Shown: positions 52,841-62,039, numbered from the stretch's first letter. The stretch is DNA of 64,000 nucleotides from Echria macrotheca (GCA_030411725.1 MU839849.1:62001-126000), one strand, 5' to 3'. Made by a program: numbers and translations. Notes: generated by a model from the sequence alone, not told the origin.

Positions 52841-54119
52841 ATGAAGCCAGCTGGGCTGCGTTGGCTGTTGGTTCTTTGCGTGAGCCACGCGGTGGCGTGG
52901 ACGCATATATCCGAGGACAGGTTGAGAACGGCTCTCGACGAGAACGAGTACACGCTCGTAGCCTGTAGGTTCAGTGTCCCAATCTAGAACGCACGATCTG
53001 ACCGAAACAGTCACACATGTTTGTCAACACCTCCAAGGTGGTCTGCCGTCTGCTAACCCCCGCCATAGCCCGGCAGCGATGCGTGCACGGCATTAGAGAC
53101 AGAGTGGATATCACTACAGAAGACCTCAAAAGACCCAAACATCATTAGTTTCGACTGCGGTAAAGATCTGGGGTCATGTCGAGACCTCGATGTCGCTTCA
53201 TATCCAGCCATTAGACTCTACCGACGAGATGGGTCGATCATCCGGTATCGCGGGGACCGTAAGGCACCTCGGTACGTTCAGTGATCATATCAACTTCTCC
53301 CTGTCCTCTTGTCCTCGACGTAGATCATCGTAGCTGCACTGTCGCTAACTGCTTTGGGGGCTCAGAATACACACCTTCCTGAACCGATCCCTCCGCCCAA
53401 CAGTCCGCGAAGTTGGTGTGAACCAAGTCACACCCCTGCTTGGCGACGATGATGTGGTTTTCATCGCACATCTACCGGCAGGGGACGTTCTGCGTGACCG
53501 ATTCCGCGCTCTGGCAACCAAGTATCATGACCAGTACTCCTTCATCCTCTCCGGTCCCCTCAAGGGACTCTCAATTTTCCAATGCGTCAACAACATCGAC
53601 GAGGAAGAACATACCCTCACCGACTTCAGCACAGTCAACAGCCTGGAAGCATTTGTCAAGCTCTGCTCGGCGCCTCTAATCCCGGAATTGACAAGGAGAA
53701 ATGAAGCCGAGTATATGCAGGTAGGCTGTTATACAACTTTCCTATCTGTGAGCAGAGCCCTCTTAATAATGCGATGAAAACAGAAAGGAAAAAGTCTGCT
53801 GCACTACTTTTTCTCATCCGAAGCCGAAAAGGACAAGTACAGATCGGAAATGCGGCCTCTTGCCAAGAAGTACGCCGAGTATCTGTATTTCACACTGACC
53901 GACGTCAACGAGTACCCCGAGATGTTGAAACTGCTGGGTCAGAAGCCGGGATCCAAAACTGGCTTGTCGCTGCAGAACCCAAACACCGGGGACGTGTTTC
54001 CGTTCCGAGGCAAGAAGAAAATCACGCCACAGGTGGTGGAACAATTTCTCGACGATGTCATCGAAGGCAAGATTCCGTCCGTTTCAACGGGGCCGGGAAA
54101 GGGGCACGATGAGCTGTAA
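52841..54119 (+). CDS. PDI-like ER protein without a CxxC site, HDEL tail
   Basis: Proposed exons 52841-52964, 53011-53018, 53069-53271, 53366-53720 and 53784-54119 give 341 residues. A signal peptide starts the protein (LRWLLVLCVSHAVAW). The thioredoxin fold reads DENEYTLVAF-TH-PGSDACTALETEW...PNIISFDC...SYPAIRLYRRDG, but where PDI has CGHC only one Cys remains. Two further thioredoxin-like domains follow (VFIAHLPAGDVLRDRFRALA; HYFFSSEAEKDKYRSEMRPLA). The C-terminus is HDEL, so it is retained in the ER. At 341 residues it lacks the final a' domain of classical PDI (~500 residues). It is probably a chaperone or partner subunit rather than an oxidoreductase. The 8-nt second exon is the least certain part; the rest is firm. 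Confidence 0.8.
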
Positions 54120-54746
54120 CGTTATGACGCGCGAATACGGACTCACGGCATGTCATGTGAGATGAATCTAGGCATACGAATGAAATGTTATATTCGCTGT
54201 AGTAGATGCTCGGACTGACGTGGGGCGGGCTAAGGCACAGCTGTACGGAATACAGCTGCTGGGCTGACATCAGTAGGCAGTGCTCTCGTACCCATATTGG
54301 CCGCATTCGGCATAGCCCTAGCTGAGCAGGGCTTTTGGATGGTACAATTGGCTCGGTTCGCCGGCTGAAGTCATGAGGTGGATTCCTTCCTCGGCTCCCA
54401 TAGTCTTGGCGCGATCCTTCGTGAGGCACGGGTATCAACCGGTGTTTGCCTTGTGAATCATGCGGCTGTGTAACCAGACGTTGTGGCTGCTGTATTGGGC
54501 AGAGTGGAAAGGATCTTATTTTGTGGACATTTTTGCAGCGAGCGGAGCCTGAAAATTTCATCACCCCCACCCCATACCTCGTTGAGTGGATGTCCAAACT
54601 AGCATTTAAATCCCGGCCGCCACCACTCACCGCCGTGCCAACAGCCATTCGCATCTCAAGACAATCGGCAGGATACACCTGAAGTTCACTCGCTCTCACA
54701 TTACCGACTTTCTTTGCATCGTTCAGACCTCTCATCACAATTCAAT
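54120..54746. other. Intergenic region
   Basis: Promoter of the surface protein gene. No gene seen. Confidence 0.35.
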
Positions 54747-55511
54747 ATGGCTTTCAACCTTGCCGGCGCTGCCTTCAAGGGCGTCAACGGCGTCAACGGA
54801 GACCTCGTCAATGCCTTCCAGCCAACCCCCGCCGTTGCCGCCCGCAGCCAGTTCCCCAAGGCCGTTGTCCCGAGGAACGACTCCAACGTCCCCACCATCA
54901 ACATGTTCGTGGACGGGGTGGACGAAGACATGGAGTACGCCGCTTCGATCATCGACGTGTGCCCCGAGAGGACCACCTACGCGATACAATGTACATCCGG
55001 GCCATCATACCTCACTGCCGGGGTGTGCGGTTCCGACGGTGTTGTAAGCCATATTTCCCAAGCCACCTCTAGATCCTCCAGGCTAACATCGTCCCAGGTG
55101 TTGACCGTTACCGGTGGGCCGCAATACTACCGAGTCTCCGAGGTGACTGCCGCCAAGACGTTCGGTTCAGATGTCTCGGCTACGGTAGAGGAGACATGCA
55201 GTCTCGCAAGCACCACTAAGGCTGTCTGCTCGGGGGCCCTGGGCGGCACGGTGAATGGGCAATCCACTACCATTTCGCTGCCAGCGTCGACGAGAACCGG
55301 GTCAGAGGTGTACTACTACAATGTAGCCATCACGGGCGGGGCCGAGAAGACGGCGAGCCCGAAGCCGACATGTGAGCCGACTAAGAGCAGCGGTGGCGGC
55401 GGCGGCAGCAGCAGCAGCAACAACAACAACGGCGGCACTTCTGGGGCGAGCACAAAGGGTGTGGCGATTTGGGCGTTGCTCGGTGTTGCCGGTGTTGTTT
55501 CCATGCTGTAA
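54747..55511 (+). CDS. Probable GPI-anchored or surface protein
   Basis: Exons 54747-55043 and 55098-55511; the 54-nt intron (GTAAGC donor, GGCTAACA branch, CCCAG acceptor) is a multiple of three, so unspliced translation also stays open. 236 residues. The ectodomain (NVPTINMFVDGVDEDMEYAAS, TTYAIQCTSGPSYLTAGVCG, ATVEETCSLASTTKAVCSG) has paired Cys and is of a type common in fungal cell-wall proteins. A Gly/Ser/Asn linker follows and the protein ends in a hydrophobic tail (VAIWALLGVAGVVSML), as GPI precursors do. The N-terminus from the ATG at 54747 is only weakly signal-like (MAFNLAGAAFKGVNG), so the true first exon may lie upstream. Confidence 0.75.
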   Translation: MAFNLAGAAFKGVNGVNGDLVNAFQPTPAVAARSQFPKAVVPRNDSNVPTINMFVDGVDEDMEYAASIIDVCPERTTYAIQCTSGPSYLTAGVCGSDGVVSHISQATSRSSRLTSSQVLTVTGGPQYYRVSEVTAAKTFGSDVSATVEETCSLASTTKAVCSGALGGTVNGQSTTISLPASTRTGSEVYYYNVAITGGAEKTASPKPTCEPTKSSGGGGGSSSSNNNNGGTSGASTKGVAIWALLGVAGVVSML

Positions 55512-55951
55512 ACTCTGCTTACCTACCTACCTACATATGTTGCATCGGTGGCGTTTGGGCGGTGGATAGATATCTTGGAATTAGTGAATACCTATGGTAC
55601 CTAGATAATGTAATAGATGATAACCCCGTCGAAATGTTTGACGAAAACAACGTGGATTTTTTAGTTCACACTGCTAGAATCCTTGCAACGTCATTCAGAA
55701 TTTCTGCCTTATACCCATAAGCCTAACCTAAGCGGAACTCTCCGGCTGACTGCCACTATCGGGTGCGCAGATGGAAGAGCCTACCTATGCGAGAACCAGA
55801 TCTGTCTAATGACTGGCCTTATTCTTTCCCAGCTCCCTTATCTTATCTTAGGATCCGTTCTTCAAGTTCCAGGAGCCTGCTGCATCTTTGAAGTAGAGAT
55901 GTTATCTCGAAGTCGTGCCTGCCGAACTAGGCGTGCATCCCACCTTGGCAC

Positions 55952-56037
55952 CAATCCAGGTATTTCGACTGTGTGCTCAGGTAGTTCGACTGTGTGGGTC
56001 CAGGGCAGGGGCACGCCGGCGAATGGGATCTGGCAGC
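55952..56037 (+). repeat. 86-bp repeat, left copy (inverted pair)
   Basis: Starts CAATCCAGGTATTTCGACTG and ends ATCTGGCAGC. About 90% identical to the complement of 56490-56575. Contains the unit AGGTA-TTCGACTGTGTG twice. The copies face each other 452 bp apart. Confidence 0.8.
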
Positions 56038-56489
56038 CAAACCGCCATCACGTGCCCGATTTGCCCACGCCATGACAAGGCGCACGATCAAAGGTATAAG
56101 TCTGTGAGAGGCAAAGAGGCTGCCTCCTCGGAAAGTAAAAACGATAACATTTGAGGTAATTGCCATAAGTCAAATCGCTGCTGGGTTGGTATTTCTGGTG
56201 GCATAAGGCCCGTAGTATAGAGTGCGCCGGTTGTAGTGTGCGCTGGTCGTGATGGGAGCTTTGACTCTAACAAATTTTAGTGCAAATCCCATACAAAAAT
56301 GTTGGAGTTAAACCTTTTCCCACGTCCAGCCCTCGCCGCTAGCGCCGTCGCTGTATAAACGGCATCTGCTCATCGTACCTGAAATAGCGATTGAAATGGC
56401 GATTGAGATGGATGGTGATTGTAATAGCTGTTGCTGTTGTAGGCTGTCGCAAGGTTGCTGGCAACGACAGGGCGGTTGAGTGCGTTCTC

Positions 56490-56575
56490 GCTGCCAGATC
56501 CCATTGGCCGGGGCGCCCTTGCCTGTGCCCCACACAGTCGAACTACCTGGGCACACAGTCGAAATACCTGGATTG
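56490..56575 (-). repeat. 86-bp repeat, right copy (inverted pair)
   Basis: Complementary partner of 55952-56037. Similarity stops abruptly at both edges, as for the ends of a small non-autonomous element or two solo insertions. Confidence 0.8.
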
Positions 56576-56940
56576 CTTGGCACGATGCAATATTCCAGCG
56601 CCACACGACCACTTGCAGTAATAAGAAGCAAGCCACAACCCTCCATCCCCTTCAGCACACCAATGAAGAAGGATGTCCTGCCACCCAGATATGCATCAAG
56701 GGTCCAAGCTTGCTGAAAAGACTGACAGAGTCTGTGAAACTAAACCACATTCGGGGGTGTCCTGTAAAGCATGTTGGTGCAAGGCAGAGTCGGTTCGAGG
56801 CATTTCTACTGATATCTCAGTCTCCCCCCCTCTATCCTCCTTCGGTCATGTGGAGCGTCTTCCCCCTAAGTTTCTCACATTGCTCACACTTATATCCTGG
56901 CCTGCAACCCCAAGCCATTTCGTTTTTAGCCAGGACCAAG

Positions 56941-58797
56941 ATGGCACTTACAAATGCAACCTGCACCTTCAGCACCGCGGCGTCGAACTACACAGCTCAA
57001 CCTTTCAACATCACTTGGGTGGCTGATTTGATCCGCCACGTAAACCAGACCTGTCAGACTGCTATGCTCGACTCCGCCCTCGGCATCGTCTGGATTGAGC
57101 ACATAAGAAGCCTGATATCGGACCCAGGAACCCCCGGTATTCTCTCCTATTGGTATAGCCCCTGGAATAAATACGACATCAAGATCGTGCTGGGAAGACT
57201 CATCGACTACAAGCTTCCGCTGGCGGTCTTGATTTTTCAGCTCCCGCGTGCACCTCTTGGCAAACGACGACTAGAGGCTTTCACTTTACTGCACCTGGTT
57301 GGAAGCCCCGTGACTTCTATTGCGGGGCTCCTTTACACGTTTTCACAGGCTTCTGCTGTGTTGGAGGCTGTTAGACGTAGCCATCGTCAATTGCCGAGTC
57401 CCCCTGACGAGAAGGACTGCGAGGTCCTGGCATTAGTCTTAATCGCCTATGCTAGTATCGGCATGACTCCGGAGCGGAATGTGAATGTGATCAACAAGGA
57501 AGCAATCGACAGGTACCTCTCCCTCTCCGCCCAATGTCTCTATCGCACCTTGCTGACGCAGAGCAGACAGGTCGGAATCCAGACACAGAGCCCCGAAAAC
57601 ACTGATGCATTCCGCAAGGCGGCTCGATCGCTCGCCGCCGACCGTCGAGTAGAAAAGGTTCCCGTTTTGGCAGCTCTCATTGGTTTCGTCGCGGCTGTTG
57701 CGATCAAGTACGCTCAGATCAACCACAAGGACTACGACGACGACGACCCGCAGGCCATCGGGATATGGAGCCTGTCCTCATCCTTGACCGTCAGCTGGCC
57801 GATTGTCGCCATGTTCCTTGCGTGCATCATCGGGGTCCCAAAAAGCGAAGACTCAACTCGTCGTATTCTTGAGCAGCTCGAGGAGGATCTGAACTTGGTG
57901 AAGCGAAAGTTGACGGTTGATATCCAGTATCCGATCAGGTCTGGAGCAATACCGATTTACCGCCCGGACCGGTTTCGGCAACGTCGTCCCAACGGTGTGC
58001 TGCAGATTACTCCGACGAGGGAATCCCAGACTCCTGGAAAAGTTCCACTGTGGATACGGATCTGGAATCGATTCAAGTTCGACATATGCGCCTTGCTCAT
58101 CGTGTCAACCGGGCCGGCTTTCGGCATAGGGCTCGCAGCCCTGGTGCCCCCCACGGCCTGGAACTGTCGAACGGTGGACAAATTCGTCATGTGGGGGATA
58201 TACGCCGTTGGGTGGCTCCTCCAGATAGGCGTTGATCATTTGGAATGCAGCACATGGTTGGGAGTGAGTCTCACGGCTGTAGTGGACTTCATGGTTGTCG
58301 TGCCTTTTGCGTGGATTATCTTCATTACGCAGTTCGGCCTGTTCAACCGTCTGGGCTGTTACACTCTGAAGGTTGGCGACGTTTGGGGCGTGCTGCTTCC
58401 GCCGTTCACCTGGGACATTGTCCAGAAGCGCTTGGACTCCGTTTATCTACCGTTGTTAGTCGGGGCTTTCATCTTGCAGTTCTTGATTTGCGGAATGGTT
58501 CTGGGCTGGTTCTGGCAGACGACGAAGATGTATTGTCAAAGCGATCGCGAGCCACGTCAGACTGATGGCGAGCTGGAAAATGGCAGGATGCTGGGTGGGC
58601 CACCGGAACGGCCGAGAGCCGCCACACCACAGACAACCGATGAGGTGCCGTTGTTCACGGTGCCCAGGATAGGACGGGATTCAATATCCCAGACGGATAT
58701 GCTCCGGGAATTTTTGGACACAGTGGGCAGAAACAGGGATTCAGAAGACAAGAAAGGGCCGGAAGATAATATCCGCCCCGTCGACAACACACCATGA
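56941..58797 (+). CDS. Multi-helix membrane protein of unknown function
   Basis: A 618-residue, single-exon protein from the ATG at 56941. An N-terminal ectodomain-like part has NxT/NxS sites (MALTNATCTFSTAASNYT). Hydrophobic segments include LPLAVLIFQLP, VPVLAALIGFVAAVAIKYA, SLTVSWPIVAMFLACIIGV, ICALLIVSTGPAFGIGLAALV, FVMWGIYAVGWLLQI, AVVDFMVVVPFAWIIFI and LPLLVGAFILQFLICGMVLGW, so seven or more helices. A cytosolic loop carries a charged segment (STRRILEQLEEDLNLVKRKL). The tail is hydrophilic. I do not recognise a transporter or receptor signature. Similar orphan membrane proteins are frequent in ascomycetes. The open frame continues upstream, but that part overlaps the 86-bp repeat and is not expected to be coding. 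Confidence 0.8.
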   Translation: MALTNATCTFSTAASNYTAQPFNITWVADLIRHVNQTCQTAMLDSALGIVWIEHIRSLISDPGTPGILSYWYSPWNKYDIKIVLGRLIDYKLPLAVLIFQLPRAPLGKRRLEAFTLLHLVGSPVTSIAGLLYTFSQASAVLEAVRRSHRQLPSPPDEKDCEVLALVLIAYASIGMTPERNVNVINKEAIDRYLSLSAQCLYRTLLTQSRQVGIQTQSPENTDAFRKAARSLAADRRVEKVPVLAALIGFVAAVAIKYAQINHKDYDDDDPQAIGIWSLSSSLTVSWPIVAMFLACIIGVPKSEDSTRRILEQLEEDLNLVKRKLTVDIQYPIRSGAIPIYRPDRFRQRRPNGVLQITPTRESQTPGKVPLWIRIWNRFKFDICALLIVSTGPAFGIGLAALVPPTAWNCRTVDKFVMWGIYAVGWLLQIGVDHLECSTWLGVSLTAVVDFMVVVPFAWIIFITQFGLFNRLGCYTLKVGDVWGVLLPPFTWDIVQKRLDSVYLPLLVGAFILQFLICGMVLGWFWQTTKMYCQSDREPRQTDGELENGRMLGGPPERPRAATPQTTDEVPLFTVPRIGRDSISQTDMLREFLDTVGRNRDSEDKKGPEDNIRPVDNTP

Positions 58798-59040
58798 CAC
58801 CAGCTGGACTGGGGCCGTGGCGCCTTCAAGGGGCCAATCTTTCAAGTAATGATGGCCCCATTGAGAGGCAGAGCGATGCCGTGGTGCAATAGTGGAGGTG
58901 TCGGTAGAGGCGTCTGTACTGGTTTGAGGTGTATTATGAAGAGGCTCACTACGAGGCGGGTGGATTCGGATTCGGGTCGCATGATCAAGTCTCGTACAAA
59001 TCCCCAAACAGAGCGTCAATCCGGCCCTAGAAAATCCCCT

Positions 59041-59819
59041 CTAGTCTATTTTTTTGACCGCCAGGTAAGATCCCAAAGCATCAAAAAAGTGATTATACGA
59101 CGAGTTAATGTCCCCACTACTATCGACCTACACGAGACACATCAGAGTCAGCTTCACGCCACCCCCTTCTCACTCCGTCTCAAAACCACGCCAAGAAGCA
59201 CTTACCTCGACAAGAATGCCTCTTTCCTTGTACGTCTCGACCACGTCGGGACACTCCTTCTCATGCTGCTCGAAGCGCTTCTCAAACAGACTCCCGTCAT
59301 CGGCGCCCCGCTTCCGCGCAACATAACGCTCCTTCAGCACCTCCTTCGGACACTTGAAATATACGGCCAAATCGGGGAACTCCCTGTTGCCGGCTGACGC
59401 GAGAACATGGCGGGCGGCGCGTTCCTGCTCAAGACTGCGCGGGAACCCGTCCAACAGCACAACTTTCCTGTCGCCCTCGGGAGATGGGAGACTAGCGATG
59501 TGTGACGCGAGGATCGGAACTAGCTCGTAGCCGGGAAGTACGGTGCCGGCAAGGATATGGCCGTTAATGTCGGGACCCGAGGGCATGCCTCTCAGCAGGT
59601 CGCCGACCGAGACGTGGTGCAAGTGGGCGAAGGGGGGGTCGGCGACGAGTCGTTTGCAGAGGGTGCCCTTTCCCGAAGCCGGAGCGCCTGTGTTTGCTGG
59701 TCTCAGTTCAAACATGTCAACAAAATTGGAGTAGCACGGTATGCGTGTGATACTCCGGGACCTTACTCACCGAGGATGGCAATGATGCAGTCAGCCGGTC
59801 TCGAGACGGAGGAGTCCAT
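59041..59819 (-). CDS. Nucleotide monophosphate kinase (adenylate/UMP-CMP kinase family)
   Basis: Exons 59771-59819, 59206-59687 and 59041-59127 (introns 83 and 78 nt) give 205 residues. The first junction builds the P-loop IIAILGAPASGKGTLCKRL; next come VSVGDLLRG, the NMP-binding LVPILASHI, VVLLDGFPRSLEQ and FKCPKEVLKERYVARKRG with the lid arginines. The last exon ends the core (GILVEVDSSGDINSSYNHFFDAL). This is the adenylate/UMP-CMP kinase fold, which phosphorylates NMPs (or dNMPs) with ATP. It is not the thymidylate-kinase type of vertebrate CMPK2. It is transcribed divergently from viperin across 319 bp, so it may supply or recycle the CTP/UTP pool for that enzyme. Specificity for UMP/CMP over AMP cannot be read safely from sequence. 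Confidence 0.88.
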
Positions 59820-60138
59820 TCTGTCTGGCGGTGGGACGGGAAATGGACCGGGAGTGTTGAAGGTTGCGAGAGCACAACTGAAGCTGCTGCAACGTGGGTA
59901 GGTACCTACGTATCCGACAGCAGCGGGGCATGCACCTTCTCCACGCGTCTGGATTTCTGTTGTCTGGGCCCAATCGGGCTCCATAACCGTCCGGCCTATA
60001 AGAGCCTGAGGCCACCCCGCTGCGTGCTGCTCTCGACCACGTCTGCTGCCTGCTTACCTACCTAGTACCTTCCCAACTACCGTAGGTGCCTCAGACACCC
60101 AAGTTTCAGACGGCCAAAGGACGGACGAAAGAAAAAAA
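59820..60138. promoter_or_regulatory. Shared promoter of kinase and viperin genes
   Basis: A 319-bp spacer between divergent starts. Facing viperin there is a CCAAT box (59970-59974) and a TATAAG element (59997-60002), 137-142 bp before the viperin ATG. A TACCTACCTAG run lies near 60056-60066. No interferon-type site would be expected in a fungus. Confidence 0.5.
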
Positions 60139-61185
60139 ATGGCCGGCGGATTCATCCTAACTCTGGCCGGCTCGCCGACATCGTGGATGGTGGCCGGCGC
60201 CGCCATCATCTTGGCCCTCAGCGTCGTGGCCCTCCCCGCAGCGGTGCGGACCATCCGGCGCCGTCTCAGCCGCCAACCAATCCCGGTCTCGGTCAACTAC
60301 TTCTTCTCGCGCAAGTGCAACAAGGAATGTGGCTTCTGCTTCCACACGGCCAAGACGTCGTACGTGCTCTCCCAGGCCGATGCCCATCGCGGCCTACGCC
60401 TGCTGCGCGAAGCCGGCATGAAGAAGCTCAACATTGCCGGCGGCGAGCCTTTTCTCTATCCCAAGTTTCTAGGCGCCATGGTCCGCTTCTGCAAGGAGGC
60501 GCTCCATCTGGAATCGGTATCCATCGTCACCAACGGCAGCAAGGTCACCGAGGCCTGGCTCGCCGAGTATGGCCGCTACGTCGACGTGCTGGCCGTGTCG
60601 TGCGACTCGTTCAACGAGCAGACCAACATTGCGATTGGCCGCGGCGACGGGAATAATGTGCAGCAGCTCTTCCGGATTCGCGACTGGTGCCGCACCCACA
60701 ATATCAAGTTCAAGCTGAATACCGTCGTCTGCCGGCTCAACTTCGAGGAGGACATGTTTGACATGGTGTCCAAGCTGGCCCCGTTCCGGTGGAAGGTGTT
60801 TCAGGTCCTGATGGTCCGCGGCGAGAACGACTCAGAGGAAACGCTTCGCGACGTTCGCAAGTGGGAAATATCTGATGAGGAATTTGGCGTGTTTTGTGAT
60901 CGGCACAAGGCTATTCCAGCTTTCATTCCCGAGAGCAACCGGGTCATGGCGTCGTCCTATCTGCTGGTGGATGAGTATATGCGGTTTATGGACAAGGGGA
61001 GTGGCAAGATGCGCGAGTCCGAGTCGATTCTGGATGTGGGTGTCGAGAAGGCCTTGTCTCAGGTCCGGTGGGATCATGATGCCTTTTTGGAGAGGGGCGG
61101 CGTATATGACTGGTCCAAGGAGATGGCGGTGCCTGAAAAAGCGAGTGTTGGTGACATGGCTGCCAATGGCTCTCTAGATTGGTGA
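60139..61185 (+). CDS. Viperin (RSAD2-like radical SAM enzyme)
   Basis: Radical S-adenosylmethionine enzyme of the viperin family, which converts CTP or UTP into 3'-deoxy-3',4'-didehydro nucleotides that block viral polymerases. It has 348 residues (human viperin 361), single exon. An N-terminal membrane segment (MVAGAAIILALSVVALPAA) replaces the vertebrate amphipathic helix. The iron-sulfur site is Cys60, 64, 67 (CNKECGFC), within the family block NYFFSRKCNKECGFCFHTAK. Other viperin motifs: AGGEPFL, SIVTNGS, AVSCDSFNEQTN-IAIGRG, KVFQVLMVRGEN, VPESN equivalent (IPESNR) and EYMRFMD. The protein ends in LDW, which fits the C-terminal tripeptide ([LIM]-[DES]-[WF]) read by the cytosolic Fe-S assembly machinery. 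A nucleotide kinase is divergently adjacent. Confidence 0.95.
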   Translation: MAGGFILTLAGSPTSWMVAGAAIILALSVVALPAAVRTIRRRLSRQPIPVSVNYFFSRKCNKECGFCFHTAKTSYVLSQADAHRGLRLLREAGMKKLNIAGGEPFLYPKFLGAMVRFCKEALHLESVSIVTNGSKVTEAWLAEYGRYVDVLAVSCDSFNEQTNIAIGRGDGNNVQQLFRIRDWCRTHNIKFKLNTVVCRLNFEEDMFDMVSKLAPFRWKVFQVLMVRGENDSEETLRDVRKWEISDEEFGVFCDRHKAIPAFIPESNRVMASSYLLVDEYMRFMDKGSGKMRESESILDVGVEKALSQVRWDHDAFLERGGVYDWSKEMAVPEKASVGDMAANGSLDW

Positions 61186-61643
61186 TATATTGGAATCGGC
61201 GTGCTGGAGTATCTACAGTTGGGTAAGCTGGGGATGTAGCAACACTGCGCAAACTGACTCTACCAAATATGAAAAACAAGAACTACAGATCTACCTTCCT
61301 AAAACACGCACCGCCTCTGATGTAACTTGGTGGTGCTCAGTGAGTATACACGTTACCCGGAGTGGCTTAATTGAGAAAATTACTGAATAATTGTCACTCT
61401 CATTTGTTATTCCCTAAACCTTACCTTCATCATTCCAAAGTTGTCTTCTCTCATGACACAAAATCTAACGCCAAAACATCACCGTGCCGAGTAGCTTAAA
61501 TCGGTGTTCACAGGTTAAGAACCACCTCCTCGTCAATCTCAGTGCCTAAAGGTTTTTCAGAGCCTGAAGAACCCCCGGAACGCGCGGTATACCCAATCGA
61601 CCCGGTCACCTCAGTCTTCCGAATAAAATCCTGCTCGGTACTT
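61186..61643. other. Intergenic region, possible 3' exon of next gene
   Basis: The 3' region of viperin. At 61508-61720 on the minus strand a frame reads YTLNRFRIAPDKNNGELSWFG..., coding-like but out of phase with the secreted protein gene at 61644. Confidence 0.35.
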
Positions 61644-62039
61644 CTATCCCCGAAGAGAATACCAAACCAACTGAGCTCCCCGTTGTTCTTGTCCGGAGCT
61701 ATTCGAAACCGGTTTAGCGTATACACAAGAACCTGAACAGGAAAAAAGTGTTAGCTTACACTGAAATGCCAAGCACGATATACAATTTTTATTATCCTTG
61801 CACTTCAGCAGGATGTTCGCAGCCCAGTCCTCGGCGCTCCAGGCCGAATCATCGGCACTGAAAGACTTGACCACCGACTTGCCCGCCTTGGGATCGGGGT
61901 ACCAGTTCAATGGCTCCCGGAATGTCAGTCTTTTCCAGAAAGTCTTGACTGCACTCCCGCTTCCGAGCGGCGGAGTGCTCCGCGCGTCGACGATGGCGGC
62001 TGCGGCTAACAAGGCGGTCGTGATCGATGATAACTTCAT
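61644..62039 (-). CDS. Small secreted protein, 3' end uncertain
   Basis: Opens with a signal peptide (MKLSSITTALLAAAAIVDA) and continues 131 residues to a stop at 61644 if unspliced. There are aromatic motifs (FWKRLTFREPLNWYPDP, DDSAWSAEDWAANIL) and a Cys-containing tail. Possible introns ending in CTGTTCAG (with donors GTATAT or GTAAGC) keep the same frame, but the more protein-like continuation (GELSWFGILFGDRSTEQDF..., to 61508) lies in another frame that no GT or GC donor reaches. So the locus is either mis-terminated, has an unusual junction, or is frameshifted. Function unknown. Confidence 0.5.
   Translation of the reverse strand: MKLSSITTALLAAAAIVDARSTPPLGSGSAVKTFWKRLTFREPLNWYPDPKAGKSVVKSFSADDSAWSAEDWAANILLKCKDNKNCISCLAFQCKLTLFSCSGSCVYAKPVSNSSGQEQRGAQLVWYSLRG

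Larger units (their letters stand above)
55512..56940. other. Intergenic, holds an 86-bp inverted repeat pair
   Basis: About 1.4 kb. Apart from a TACCTACCTACCTAC run near 55519-55534 and the two inverted 86-bp copies listed separately, nothing coding can be supported; an open frame leads into the next gene from 56455 but its first ATG with coding character is at 56941. Confidence 0.4.
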
